Assembly (NCBI RefSeq): GCF_028735875.1
Contig: NZ_CP117834.1
Coordinates: 3,460,001 to 3,524,000 of the forward strand
Source of the DNA: Shouchella hunanensis
GTDB lineage: Bacteria > Bacillota > Bacilli > Bacillales > Bacillaceae_D
DNA: 64,000 nucleotides
Reading direction: 5' to 3'
Shown: positions 49,264 to 57,725 of the stretch, in pieces
How the letters are laid out: the number at the start of each line of letters is the position of its first letter
Numbering within the stretch: the first letter of the stretch is position 1
Made by a program: the position numbers and the translations under genes
Notes under the pieces: model-generated
Told to the model about the DNA's origin: nothing
Seen by the model: the letters and a program-made list of their open reading frames with translations, nothing else
Database searches by the model: none

Positions 49264-50319
49264 CTATTCTACTACGACAATTTTGTTCTCTGGAAAATAA
49301 AGTGTAACGTTTCTTCCAATTTCAAGTGGTTGTCTAATTGCGGCATTCACTGTGAATGTACCGAGTGCTGTTTCAACGGTACATTGGTAGCTTCTCCCAA
49401 GAAACGTACAAATCTTGACTGTACCAGGTACATAATTGACTTGCTCAGGTGAAACGGGCTCAAGCAGTAATTCAAGATCATCTGGTCGAATGGCGCCTGT
49501 CATACCAACTTCGCTGTGCTCATGCTTTTTTACATGAAATGAATGACTTCCAGCAGTTAAAAGAAGCTTGTCACCTAGATCAGAACGATTGGAAAAGTGA
49601 ATAAAGTTTTTAAAGCCTATAAATTCAGCAACAAATTGGGTCTTTGGATAACGGTAAATATGTGCGGGTGTATGCAGCTGTTCAATGACACCGTTGTTCA
49701 TAATGGCTACTTGATCCGAAATAGAAAAGCATTCTTCTTGATCATGAGACACGTAAACCGTTGTGATTCCTAATTCTTGCTGAATTCTTCTAATTTCTAC
49801 ACGCATGCTTTCTCGTAAATTGGCATCTAAATTGCTAAGTGGTTCATCAAATAAAAGCAAATCAGGCTCAATAACGAGCGCTCGAGCAATCGCAACACGT
49901 TGTCTTTGGCCACCGGATAATTCTTTTGGAAAACGGTGTTCAAAACCGATTAAATTAACGACTTCAAGAACTTGTTTCACTCGCTTTTCGATCTCTTGTT
50001 TTGACTGCTTGCGTAATTTCAACCCAAATGCGATGTTGTCAAAAACGGATAGGTGGGGAAATAGCGCGTAATTTTGAAATACAAATCCGAAATTACGTTT
50101 GGAGACAGGTACTTTTGTATAATCTTGATCCTTGAATGTGAATCGACCTGCATTTGCTTCAATAAAACCAGCAATGAGACGTAAGGTCGTCGTTTTTCCG
50201 CAACCACTTGGACCAAGCAGTGAAATGAGCTGGCCTTTCTCAATTGAAAGCTCAAAGTCTTTTAAAATAGGTTGTTTCTGATACGCAACTGTAATTTGAT
50301 CTAATGATAATAAAGTCAT
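49264..50319 (-). CDS. ABC transporter ATP-binding protein, PotA/FbpC type
   Basis: A 351-residue import ATPase. Walker A is GPSGCGKTTT (about 35-44), the signature is LSGGQRQR, Walker B is LLLFDEPLSNLD, and the switch His is in VSHDQEEC. A C-terminal TOBE domain follows (about 270-345). By sequence it would be called a spermidine/putrescine or iron ATPase, but its operon partners are purine enzymes. GGAGG lies 7 bp before the ATG. Confidence 0.92.
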   Translation of the reverse strand: MTLLSLDQITVAYQKQPILKDFELSIEKGQLISLLGPSGCGKTTTLRLIAGFIEANAGRFTFKDQDYTKVPVSKRNFGFVFQNYALFPHLSVFDNIAFGLKLRKQSKQEIEKRVKQVLEVVNLIGFEHRFPKELSGGQRQRVAIARALVIEPDLLLFDEPLSNLDANLRESMRVEIRRIQQELGITTVYVSHDQEECFSISDQVAIMNNGVIEQLHTPAHIYRYPKTQFVAEFIGFKNFIHFSNRSDLGDKLLLTAGSHSFHVKKHEHSEVGMTGAIRPDDLELLLEPVSPEQVNYVPGTVKICTFLGRSYQCTVETALGTFTVNAAIRQPLEIGRNVTLYFPENKIVVVE

Positions 50320-50342
50320 TGTGCATCCTCCATCGTTTAAAC

Positions 50343-51134
50343 TTAGCGTTTTGTAAAGTGGGACAATCCAACTAAACGTTCAATTAAAAACATAAATACG
50401 GCAGTAAAGATCATTAACAGCACGGAAATGGCTGCTACAGTTGGATCGAAATAATGTTCAACATAGGTCAGCATTTGGATAGGTAAGGTACTAAGCCCTG
50501 GACCTGTTAGAAATACGGAAATATCGACGTTGTTAAACGATTCAAGAAACGCAATTAATACGCCGGCTATAATACCTGATTTGATGTTTGGAATAATGAC
50601 ACGAAAAAAAGCGCCAATTCGACTTGAGCCTAAATTCATTGCGGCTTCTTCAATGGAAAAATCAAAATTTGCCATGCTCGATGCAATGACCCGAATAATA
50701 AACGGAAGCATTAAAATGGTATGTCCAATAAAAAGAGCTGCCTCAAGAGGTAAACTGTAGCTTACAATTAAGTAACGTAAAAAGGTAAAGCCTAAAACAG
50801 TTCCCGGTATTAAAATAGGTGAGACAAAAATGGCGTTTAAGATTCCCTTGCCGCGAAAATCAAAACGACTAAGGGCATAAGCAGCAGGAATACCTAACAG
50901 TAACGCGCAAAGATTCCCGAGAAGGCTGACGAACATTGATAGCTTAAACGTATCCATAAAGGCAGATACCGTGAAAATGTTTTGATACCATTCAAGGGAG
51001 AACCCAGTTGGTGGGAATTGTAGCACGCTTGTTGGTTCAAACGATGCGACAAAAATAATCGCAAGCGGTCCAAGCAAGAACAGAAAGATACTAAAGGTAA
51101 TGAGTCCGAGAGCAAAATGATTCTGTTGATTCAT
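50343..51134 (-). CDS. ABC transporter permease, PotC type
   Basis: A 263-residue, six-helix permease. The EAA loop reads EEAAMNLGSSRIGAFFRVIIPNIKSG. The ATG at 51134 follows AGGAGG by 9 bp and lies 1 bp after the preceding permease stop, so I discard the longer reading frame. It pairs with the PotB-type permease. Confidence 0.92.
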   Translation of the reverse strand: MNQQNHFALGLITFSIFLFLLGPLAIIFVASFEPTSVLQFPPTGFSLEWYQNIFTVSAFMDTFKLSMFVSLLGNLCALLLGIPAAYALSRFDFRGKGILNAIFVSPILIPGTVLGFTFLRYLIVSYSLPLEAALFIGHTILMLPFIIRVIASSMANFDFSIEEAAMNLGSSRIGAFFRVIIPNIKSGIIAGVLIAFLESFNNVDISVFLTGPGLSTLPIQMLTYVEHYFDPTVAAISVLLMIFTAVFMFLIERLVGLSHFTKR

Positions 51135-51135
51135 T

Positions 51136-51960
51136 TTAAGATCCTCCTGGGTTGAGCTTAGTTGCAAGTTTTTGAAAGATCCCTGTAATAAAGAATGTCA
51201 GGACGATCATAATGGTCGCAATCATGGCGGCCGTATTCCAGTCATTCAAAGTGATGGCATTTTGATAAAGGAAGGTAGAAATGACGCGCTGCTGACCACC
51301 GAGAAGTGCTGGTGTTGTATAAGCTGTAAAACTACCGACGAAGACAAGCGTACATCCTATTAATAATCCCGGCATACAAAGAGGGAACATTACCTTTAAA
51401 AAGGCTGTTGTTTTAGATGCACCTAAACTCTCTGCGGCTCGTATATAATCGGTATCAATATTTTCCATGACACCAACAAGCGTTACAATCATAAGTGGCA
51501 AAAATAAATGAACTAAACCAATTGCTACTGCGACAGGTGTATACAGAATGGTTAATGGCTCTTGAATCATACCAATAGATAGCAGAAAATCATTTAGTAG
51601 ACCGTTTCTGCCTAAAATAATCATCCAGCTAAATGAGCGTACAATAGGACTAACAAGCAACGGGAAAATTGCTAGCATAAGCAGAAGGGCTTTTTTTGAT
51701 CCTTTTACTCTAGAAATATAGTAGGCTACTGGGAACGCCAGCACGATACAGCAGAACGTCGTTAATAACGCAACGTAAAGCGTCGTCCATAAAATGTCTA
51801 AGAAATATGCGTCTGTTAAAAAATTCAAGTAGCCTGATACTGAAAAGTTTCCATCCTCAACAAAAGTAGAACTTATTGTGAGGACAAGCGGAATAAGCAT
51901 AAAAATTGCTAAAAATAGCAGTCCTGGAAGAAGCAAAAGATAACGTCCAGATTGTTTCAA
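51136..51960 (-). CDS. ABC transporter permease, PotB type
   Basis: A 274-residue, six-helix permease. The EAA loop reads RAAESLGASKTTAFLKVMFPLCMPG. I prefer a TTG start at 51960, 8 bp after GAGG; a GTG three codons upstream would abut the site. With PotC-type and PotA-type proteins it forms one importer. Confidence 0.92.
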   Translation of the reverse strand: MKQSGRYLLLLPGLLFLAIFMLIPLVLTISSTFVEDGNFSVSGYLNFLTDAYFLDILWTTLYVALLTTFCCIVLAFPVAYYISRVKGSKKALLLMLAIFPLLVSPIVRSFSWMIILGRNGLLNDFLLSIGMIQEPLTILYTPVAVAIGLVHLFLPLMIVTLVGVMENIDTDYIRAAESLGASKTTAFLKVMFPLCMPGLLIGCTLVFVGSFTAYTTPALLGGQQRVISTFLYQNAITLNDWNTAAMIATIMIVLTFFITGIFQKLATKLNPGGS

Positions 51961-51986
51961 TATAGCCACCTCTTTTTAAAAACGGT

Positions 51987-52922
51987 TTAATGTAAATGAT
52001 GTTGAATGGTTGTCAAAAAGTAAGAGATAAATGCGTCTACATCTACCTTTAACGCGACGTGAACGTTCGGTTTTTCCTGCAAGCGATCTTGCAAATCACA
52101 AATTGTTTGACCATCACATAACCGACTTGTCGTTTCAATGTCTGTATAAAGAAATTTAGTTTCACAAAGATCCGGTCGAATGGCATATGCGACAGCAAGT
52201 GGATCATGAAGAGCACAGGCTGCTACACCATTGCGTTGTTCATACCGTTCGATATAATGCGTAGTGGACGTTTTTACAAAATGTTTCACTTTTGATGTTT
52301 GAAGAGAATCGATATGAGTACGGGTAAGCAATGCCTGTCGTGTAACATCTAGTCCGATTTGCGTTAATGATGTAAAACCTGCTTGAAGTACAATTCGAGC
52401 TGCTTCCGGATCAACATACATGTTGTATTCCGCGGCAGGTGTAATATTGCCATACGTAAATGCTGCTCCACCCATGTACACTACTTTGCTTAAGAGTTGC
52501 GGTAGATCAGGACATTTTTTGACTGCTAGCGCTAAGTTCGTTAAGGGGCCAGTCATAACAAACGTGACTTCTCCTGGATACCGACGTGCTTGCTCGATCA
52601 TGAAGTCAGGCGCAAAGCCAGGACTTGGCAATGTGCTAGGTTCAACATCTTGGAGCGCGCCGCCAAGTCCATTTTCACCATGAACGGACTTTTCAAAGTG
52701 AGAAGGGCGTAAAAGGGGCGTTTCCGCTCCTTTTACAACCGGGCACATTTTTCCGACCAATGCTAACACGTTTAATGTGTTCGTTGTCGCTTGTTGGAGC
52801 GAAACGTTCCCATTTACTGTTGTAATGCCTAGTAATTCAGTGTCTCTATCATTTGCTGCAAGTAGAATCCCAAGGGCATCATCAATGCCTGTATCTACAT
52901 CAAGTAAAAGCTTTTGCTTCAT
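51987..52922 (-). CDS. Inosine/uridine-preferring nucleoside hydrolase family protein
   Basis: A 311-residue N-ribohydrolase that splits nucleosides into base and ribose. The Ca2+- and ribose-binding motif is LLDVDTGIDDALG at the N terminus. The conserved FVMTGPLTNLALA, MGGAAFTYGNITPAAEYNMYVDPEAA (ribose binding) and ALHDPLAVAYA are all present. It lies between the binding protein and the permeases of an ABC importer and is followed downstream by adenine deaminase. It lacks a signal peptide, so it acts inside the cell on imported nucleosides. Base specificity cannot be read here. Confidence 0.93.
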   Translation of the reverse strand: MKQKLLLDVDTGIDDALGILLAANDRDTELLGITTVNGNVSLQQATTNTLNVLALVGKMCPVVKGAETPLLRPSHFEKSVHGENGLGGALQDVEPSTLPSPGFAPDFMIEQARRYPGEVTFVMTGPLTNLALAVKKCPDLPQLLSKVVYMGGAAFTYGNITPAAEYNMYVDPEAARIVLQAGFTSLTQIGLDVTRQALLTRTHIDSLQTSKVKHFVKTSTTHYIERYEQRNGVAACALHDPLAVAYAIRPDLCETKFLYTDIETTSRLCDGQTICDLQDRLQEKPNVHVALKVDVDAFISYFLTTIQHHLH

Positions 52923-52934
52923 AAAAAAGTCTCC

Positions 52935-53984
52935 TTAATTCGCAATTTCCCTATTCCAACGATCAATCCACTGTGCCGATTGTTCATTGACAAATTCCAT
53001 ATCAAGTAGTTTTAATTCATTAATGGTGTCTTCACCATACGTAATACCTTCTGCTTCGTCCGGAGAGAGATCAACGAGTTTATTAACAGGTGAATCAATT
53101 TTTGCTTTTGCTGAAGCCTCTTGAACTTCTTTGCTTAAATGCCAATTAATAAATTCTTCAGCTAGCTCTTTATTGTCACTGCCTTCAACAACATTTACCG
53201 TGTTCAATACCGCATAAGCGCCTTCAGACGGTGTAACAAACTCTGTTCCTGGTACCGCAGCAAGTAAATCTTTTAAATACATTTCCATAAAAGGACCTGC
53301 TACAATTTCGCCTTGTGAAAACATATTCACGAAGTCGGATGTTCGGTCATATTCTTTTACGACATTAGCTTTGAGTGTAGTTAACTGGTCAAAAGCGGCA
53401 TCTTCATTAAACGTGTCTTCACCAGCAACGATGGATGCTGCATCTAAAAACATCGGTCCAGTAGTAGCTGTAATATTTGGTATTGTTATATTGTTACTCA
53501 ATCCTTCGTCCCATAAATCAGACCAACTAGTGATCGGCGATTCAACTTCATCAGGGTTATAGGCAATGCCAAATTGACCAACGGTATATGCTGGGCCATA
53601 CTCATCGCCGAGCGGTGCTTGAGCTAGTTCATAAAGGTCATCAATTGCAGGAATTCGACTACGATCAATGTTGGCAAAAAGACCTTCATCAATACCTTGT
53701 TGGGCATAATAATCAGAAAGATAAATCACATCAATCGTAGCTGTGCCTTGTCGGATCCGGTTTAATCGCTCTGCATTGTTCCCGATATCAACAACAATGT
53801 TTACATTGTGCTCTTCTTCAAATGGTGCATACACTTCTTCATTAAAGAAATCTTCCGCAAAGCCCCATGTCGATATGACTAAATCTGTTGGTGCCTCGCC
53901 TGTGTCGGATCCTGATTGGCCACACCCTACTAAAGCTGTGATAGCCGCCATACTTAAAGTGATCGTGATACTTTTTTTCATCAT
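52935..53984 (-). CDS. ABC transporter substrate-binding lipoprotein, PotD-like
   Basis: A 349-residue lipoprotein. The double ATG at 53984/53981 lies 5-8 bp after GGAGG and gives a signal peptide with lipobox ALVGC; the longer open frame is not needed. The mature part is a PotD/AfuA-type fold (LVISTWGFAEDFFNEEVYAPFEEEHNVNIVVDIGNNAERLNRI ... YLSDYYAQQGIDEGLFA). It is first in the operon and defines the importer's ligand. Homologues are called spermidine/putrescine binders, yet the context points to purine nucleosides or bases; this is inference. Confidence 0.9.
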   Translation of the reverse strand: MMKKSITITLSMAAITALVGCGQSGSDTGEAPTDLVISTWGFAEDFFNEEVYAPFEEEHNVNIVVDIGNNAERLNRIRQGTATIDVIYLSDYYAQQGIDEGLFANIDRSRIPAIDDLYELAQAPLGDEYGPAYTVGQFGIAYNPDEVESPITSWSDLWDEGLSNNITIPNITATTGPMFLDAASIVAGEDTFNEDAAFDQLTTLKANVVKEYDRTSDFVNMFSQGEIVAGPFMEMYLKDLLAAVPGTEFVTPSEGAYAVLNTVNVVEGSDNKELAEEFINWHLSKEVQEASAKAKIDSPVNKLVDLSPDEAEGITYGEDTINELKLLDMEFVNEQSAQWIDRWNREIAN

Positions 53985-54014
53985 TCGTTCCTCCAATGGT
54001 TTTGTTTTATCAAT

Positions 54015-54073
54015 AAAAAAAGGAAGACACACCTGTAGTAGCGTTATCGCTCAATCTACAGACGCATCTTCCT
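54015..54073 (-). terminator. Long stem-loop with T-run ahead of the nucleoside operon
   Basis: On the minus strand AGGAAGA (54073-54067) pairs with TCTTCCT (54027-54021), CTGTAG with CTACAG and AGCG with CGCT. The 5x5 segment between the first two stems can pair through G-U wobbles, giving about 18 bp. A T-run follows at 54020-54015, 31 bp before the start codon. It may end the upstream 54147-54497 gene or attenuate the operon. Confidence 0.6.
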
Positions 54074-54146
54074 AGTGTAAACACGCAGAAAAGCAGTCAT
54101 TCATCTTCATTTAGATCTCAAACCAGAACTTGTCCAATTTGTACAT

Positions 54147-54497
54147 CTAATCCAATATAGGGTGATGAAAAAGGATATTCGTTACAGCCCATTGTGTATG
54201 TGCATCGTAATCCCGTAAAACCACATCTATGGCTTCTGGGAAATGACGATCAAGCTGTTCGGCAAGTTTCCGCTTATAAAGAAGAGAAAGATGAAAATCA
54301 ACCTCTAATTTTAACGAAGGAACTTCACCTGCAAGCGCCATCGACCGAATTGCACGCTTATGTTTTGCTTGAATGGTAACCATTTGATTCGCGATGGTTA
54401 CTTTTAAAAGCGTTGTACCAACGCCAAACAACTCTCTTGATACATCATTATAAAGCTGTGCAAGAAGTTTCTTTGTATCATTACTAGCTAAATTCAT
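54147..54497 (-). CDS. Small conserved protein, DUF2294-like
   Basis: A 116-residue soluble protein (VSRELFGVGTTLLKVTIANQMVTIQAKHKRAIRSMAL). The pattern of an N-terminal helix, a short beta region and a C-terminal helix with FPEAIDVVLRDYDAHTQW resembles the DUF2294 family; I am only moderately sure. Function unknown. AAAGGTGATGCG precedes the ATG. Its promoter is well formed (see separate entry). Confidence 0.7.
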   Translation of the reverse strand: MNLASNDTKKLLAQLYNDVSRELFGVGTTLLKVTIANQMVTIQAKHKRAIRSMALAGEVPSLKLEVDFHLSLLYKRKLAEQLDRHFPEAIDVVLRDYDAHTQWAVTNILFHHPILD

Positions 54498-54531
54498 CGC
54501 ATCACCTTTATATGAAATCTTGTTGTATCGT

Positions 54532-54560
54532 TATTGTACATAAGTTTATCTAGTTGTGCA
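54532..54560 (-). promoter_or_regulatory. SigA-type promoter of the DUF2294-like gene
   Basis: On the minus strand -35 TTGCAC, 17-bp spacer, -10 TACAAT, about 35 bp before the start codon. The rest of the 54498-54785 gap is AT-rich with two CGAACATT sequences in opposite orientation and a TATAAT at 54683-54688 that could serve the plus-strand operon. Confidence 0.6.
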
Positions 54561-54785
54561 ACATGAATGTTCGGTTATGAGGTGTTTTTTTTTTATAAAT
54601 AGTACGATTCACCATTTAACATGCAAAAAAGCGAACATTAAGGAGCGTTATCTGTAAAATTTTTGCTGTAATTCCCATACATTATAATGTTATTTACTTT
54701 GCAGAATCTTTTCTTTATACTGACTAGTAGATTGGCTTTTTTTACGTACATGCACATAAGAACCTACAGATGAGGGGAGTGAAAA

Positions 54786-55877
54786 ATGAAACAAATTATC
54801 CGCAAAGCGCGATTTGTTGATGACAAACCAAAAGATATTGTAATGGCAGACGGGAAGTTTGTGGCGATTGTTGAGAACTATGCTGGAGAAGGAGAAGAGG
54901 TGACATTTGAGGACGATGTGTACATTTCAAGTGGCTGGATTGACCTTCATACCCATGCGTTTCCTAGTTTTCCGCCATATTGTGCAGAGCCTGACGAGAT
55001 AGGATATAAAACCGGTGTTACAACCGTAGTGGATGCTGGAACGTGTGGAGCAGATCATATTGAGGCGTTCTACCAGCTTGCAAACAAAAGCATAACAAGA
55101 ATCTTCTCTTTTTTAAATATTTCTCGTGTCGGTTTATCTAGGACGGATGAATTGAGTGATTTGTCTCTTATTTCAGCATCTGCAATTGAACACGCTTTGG
55201 ATAGCTACCCACGTTTTATTGTTGGGTTGAAAGCAAGGATGAGCGCCAGCGTAGTCGGAACAAATAATATTCAGCCACTTCTGATGGCAAAAGCTATTCA
55301 ACAGCAGAAGCCGTTAATGGTACATATCGGTAGTGCACCCCCTTGCATTGATGCGATCCTCCATGAACTGAGGGAAGGAGATATTATTACACATTGCTAT
55401 AACGGGAAAGCGAATAATTTATTTACGGAGGAAGGGAAACCGCTTTTATCCTTGCAGGCAGCACGAGACCGAGGCGTTGCACTTGATATTGGTCATGGTA
55501 CAGAAAGCTTTTCTTTTGAAGTGGCAGAACAAGCGTTAAGAGAACATGTACAGTTTGACACAATTAGCACAGATATTTACGAACGAAATAAACAGCAAGG
55601 TCCTGTTTACGATATGGCAAGCACACTAACAAAATGTTTAGCATTAGGCTGTTCATTAAAAACAGTTATTCAGGCAGTGACAGAGGCACCTGCACGATTA
55701 ATGGGTCGAGATGATATTGGAACGATAAAAGTAGGGGCAAAAGCAGACCTCACGCTATTTAAATTAGAGCGCGGCCGTTCCTACTCATGGATTGATTCGC
55801 ACGGTGCTATACGACAAACAACCTACCATATTAAGCCACTAGCCGTTTATATAGGGGGAAACTATTTTGAACTTTGA
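54786..55877 (+). CDS. Amidohydrolase/deacetylase family metallohydrolase (Atu3266/EF_0837 type)
   Basis: A 363-residue amidohydrolase-superfamily enzyme. Metal ligands are seen in GWIDLHTHAFP (HxH, about 55-65), the probable carboxylated Lys in VGLKARMSAS, His in LMVHIGSAPP and THCYNGKAN, and the catalytic Asp in TISTDIYERN. Relatives deacylate N-acyl amino acids or amino-sugar acids. In Firmicutes and Proteobacteria this gene is often found with DgaE- and DgaF-like genes, as here. It begins an operon with GGGGAG before the ATG and overlaps the next gene by 11 bp. A likely job is removing an N-acyl group from an amino-sugar acid before DgaE acts; that is inference. Confidence 0.85.
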   Translation: MKQIIRKARFVDDKPKDIVMADGKFVAIVENYAGEGEEVTFEDDVYISSGWIDLHTHAFPSFPPYCAEPDEIGYKTGVTTVVDAGTCGADHIEAFYQLANKSITRIFSFLNISRVGLSRTDELSDLSLISASAIEHALDSYPRFIVGLKARMSASVVGTNNIQPLLMAKAIQQQKPLMVHIGSAPPCIDAILHELREGDIITHCYNGKANNLFTEEGKPLLSLQAARDRGVALDIGHGTESFSFEVAEQALREHVQFDTISTDIYERNKQQGPVYDMASTLTKCLALGCSLKTVIQAVTEAPARLMGRDDIGTIKVGAKADLTLFKLERGRSYSWIDSHGAIRQTTYHIKPLAVYIGGNYFEL

Positions 55878-56958
55878 ACAACGTTTGAAGAGGGCAGTGA
55901 ATGCAAGCGGTCGAATGACGATTTTAGGTGTGTCTACACTTTCTGATCAAGTGGTAGAAGCAATGAGGTATGGGGGCAAACATTACTTTGAAATGGCAGA
56001 CTTATATGAACAATCAGGGAAAATGATTGCTAGTTATTGTCGTACCGAAAATGCGATGATTACAAATTCTGCATCTGCAGCGATAACCCTTGCAATTGCT
56101 GGCCTCATTACAAAAGAAAATCGTTATGCCATTGAGCACCTTCACAAAGTTGCTTCTGAACAAAAGAGTGAAGTCATTTTAATGAAAGGACATAACGTTG
56201 ATTACGGTGCCCCCATTGAGACAATGATTTCATTAGCTGGTGCGCAAGTAAAGGAAGTCGGTTATGCAAATGGTTGTCGAGCATCTCTTATTGAACAAGC
56301 CATAACAGAGCGAACGGTAGCCATTTTATTTGTGCAATCGCATCATTGTGTTCAGAAAAATATGCCAACTATTAGTGAGGTTCAGCAAGTATGCATAGAT
56401 AATCAAATTCCATTTCTTGTCGATGCAGCAGCCGAAGATGGCATTGATCAATTTGCAGATTGCTGCGACCTTGTCGTTTTTAGCGGATCGAAAGCAATTG
56501 AAGGACCTTCATGTGGCATTCTTGCTGGTAAAGAACCCTTTCTTTCCTATGCGATACAACATCGCTCGTTTATTGGGCGAGCGATGAAGGTAGGAAAGGA
56601 AACGGTATTCGGTTTATTAGCAGCATTAGAGGCGTATGGTTCAAAAACGATGTCAATAGAGGAACAACGACGCGTTTTACAGAAATTGAATTCGTTAGAT
56701 TCATTGCCTGGTGTTCGCGTTGAATTTATTGAAGATCCATCAGGCCGGCCGATAACGAGGCTCCGATTGTTTATTGATTCAACGAAAGCAAAATTAACTG
56801 CATTGGAACTTGTTCATGCTCTAAAAACAGGACCAGTTCCAATTTATACACGGGATTATCATGCTAATGAGGGGCATATTGATTTGGATCCGCGTCCTTT
56901 ACTGAATGGAGATACAGAAACCATTCGAAATCGTATAAATACGCTATTGGGGGAGTAG
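55867..56958 (+). CDS. dgaE: DgaE-like PLP-dependent ammonia lyase (SelA-like)
   Basis: A 363-residue PLP enzyme of the SelA/D-glucosaminate-6-phosphate ammonia-lyase family. The PLP lysine is in VVFSGSKAIEGPSCGIL; DAAAEDGIDQFADCCDLVV precedes it, and MITNSASAAITLAIAG lies in the cofactor phosphate-binding area. DgaE converts D-glucosaminate-6-phosphate to 2-keto-3-deoxygluconate-6-phosphate and ammonia. The start is TTG at 55867 after a GGGGGA site, inside the end of the preceding gene. Specificity for glucosaminate itself is not proven. Confidence 0.85.
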   Translation: MNFEQRLKRAVNASGRMTILGVSTLSDQVVEAMRYGGKHYFEMADLYEQSGKMIASYCRTENAMITNSASAAITLAIAGLITKENRYAIEHLHKVASEQKSEVILMKGHNVDYGAPIETMISLAGAQVKEVGYANGCRASLIEQAITERTVAILFVQSHHCVQKNMPTISEVQQVCIDNQIPFLVDAAAEDGIDQFADCCDLVVFSGSKAIEGPSCGILAGKEPFLSYAIQHRSFIGRAMKVGKETVFGLLAALEAYGSKTMSIEEQRRVLQKLNSLDSLPGVRVEFIEDPSGRPITRLRLFIDSTKAKLTALELVHALKTGPVPIYTRDYHANEGHIDLDPRPLLNGDTETIRNRINTLLGE

Positions 56959-56960
56959 AC

Positions 56961-57725
56961 ATGTCTAATTTTTACCGAAATCGGGTTTGTTTAAATGTAT
57001 TAGCAAGTGATCTTGAGAACGCTGAGGCATGCTACCAAGCCGCTAAAGGTCACGTATATATAGGTGTTTTATCAAAGAACTACTCTTCTGTTAAAGAAGC
57101 GGTAGAAGATTTACGTCAGTATGGAGATAGTCTCGATAATGCCGTTTCCATTGGTTTAGGTGCTGGCGATCCTCATCAGTGGAAAGTCGTTGCCGACATC
57201 GCGCGTTCATTCAAGCCAAAACATGTGAATCAAGTATTTACTGGTGTTGGCTATACGCGATCTGCTCTGGACAATGAGACAACGATGCTAAACGGGTTAG
57301 TCTCACCTAGTGGAACTCCTGGTATCGTATGTGTGTCTACAGGCCCATTAAGTGCCCAAGAGGAACCAGCAATGATTCCAATCGAGACTGCAATTGCTAT
57401 GCTCAAAGATATGGGCGCGCAATCGATTAAGTTTTTTCCAATGAATGGTCTAGAAACGATTGAAGAGTATAGAGCTGTGGCTAGAGCTTGTGCGCATGCA
57501 TCATTTGCTTTAGAGCCTACTGGGGGTCTTGACTTAACGAATGTTGAGGAGCTTATTCGTATAGCACTTGATGCCGGCGTTAAACAAGTGATTCCTCATG
57601 TATATTCGTCTATAATCGATTCGCAGACGAACCAAACAAATGTAGCACAAGTTGAAACGCTTTATCAAAAGGTGAAAGCAGTAGTAGATACGTTTTATGA
57701 AAGGGGGGAACAGGTTGAAAGCTAA
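56961..57725 (+). CDS. dgaF: DgaF-like 2-keto-3-deoxy-6-phosphogluconate aldolase
   Basis: A 254-residue TIM-barrel aldolase of the KDGP aldolase family (formerly DUF561). FYRNRVCLNVLASDLENA at the start, GSPSG-like GLVSPSGTPG in the middle and SIKFFPMNGLE with the probable Schiff-base lysine are visible; LEPTGGLDLTNVEELI forms the phosphate-binding part. It would cleave KDG-6-phosphate to pyruvate and glyceraldehyde-3-phosphate. It starts 2 bp after the DgaE stop and overlaps the kinase by 11 bp. Confidence 0.87.
   Translation: MSNFYRNRVCLNVLASDLENAEACYQAAKGHVYIGVLSKNYSSVKEAVEDLRQYGDSLDNAVSIGLGAGDPHQWKVVADIARSFKPKHVNQVFTGVGYTRSALDNETTMLNGLVSPSGTPGIVCVSTGPLSAQEEPAMIPIETAIAMLKDMGAQSIKFFPMNGLETIEEYRAVARACAHASFALEPTGGLDLTNVEELIRIALDAGVKQVIPHVYSSIIDSQTNQTNVAQVETLYQKVKAVVDTFYERGEQVES

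Noticed and set aside
54021-54073. A known riboswitch class (purine, preQ1, THF, fluoride, PRPP) in the nucleoside operon leader
   Set aside because: None of the conserved cores of these classes is present; only a hairpin with T-run can be supported.
54566-54640. Two CGAACATT sequences resembling PurR boxes between the DUF2294-like gene and the amidohydrolase operon
   Set aside because: They point away from each other and are about 58 bp apart, whereas Bacillus PurR operators face each other 16-17 bp apart.
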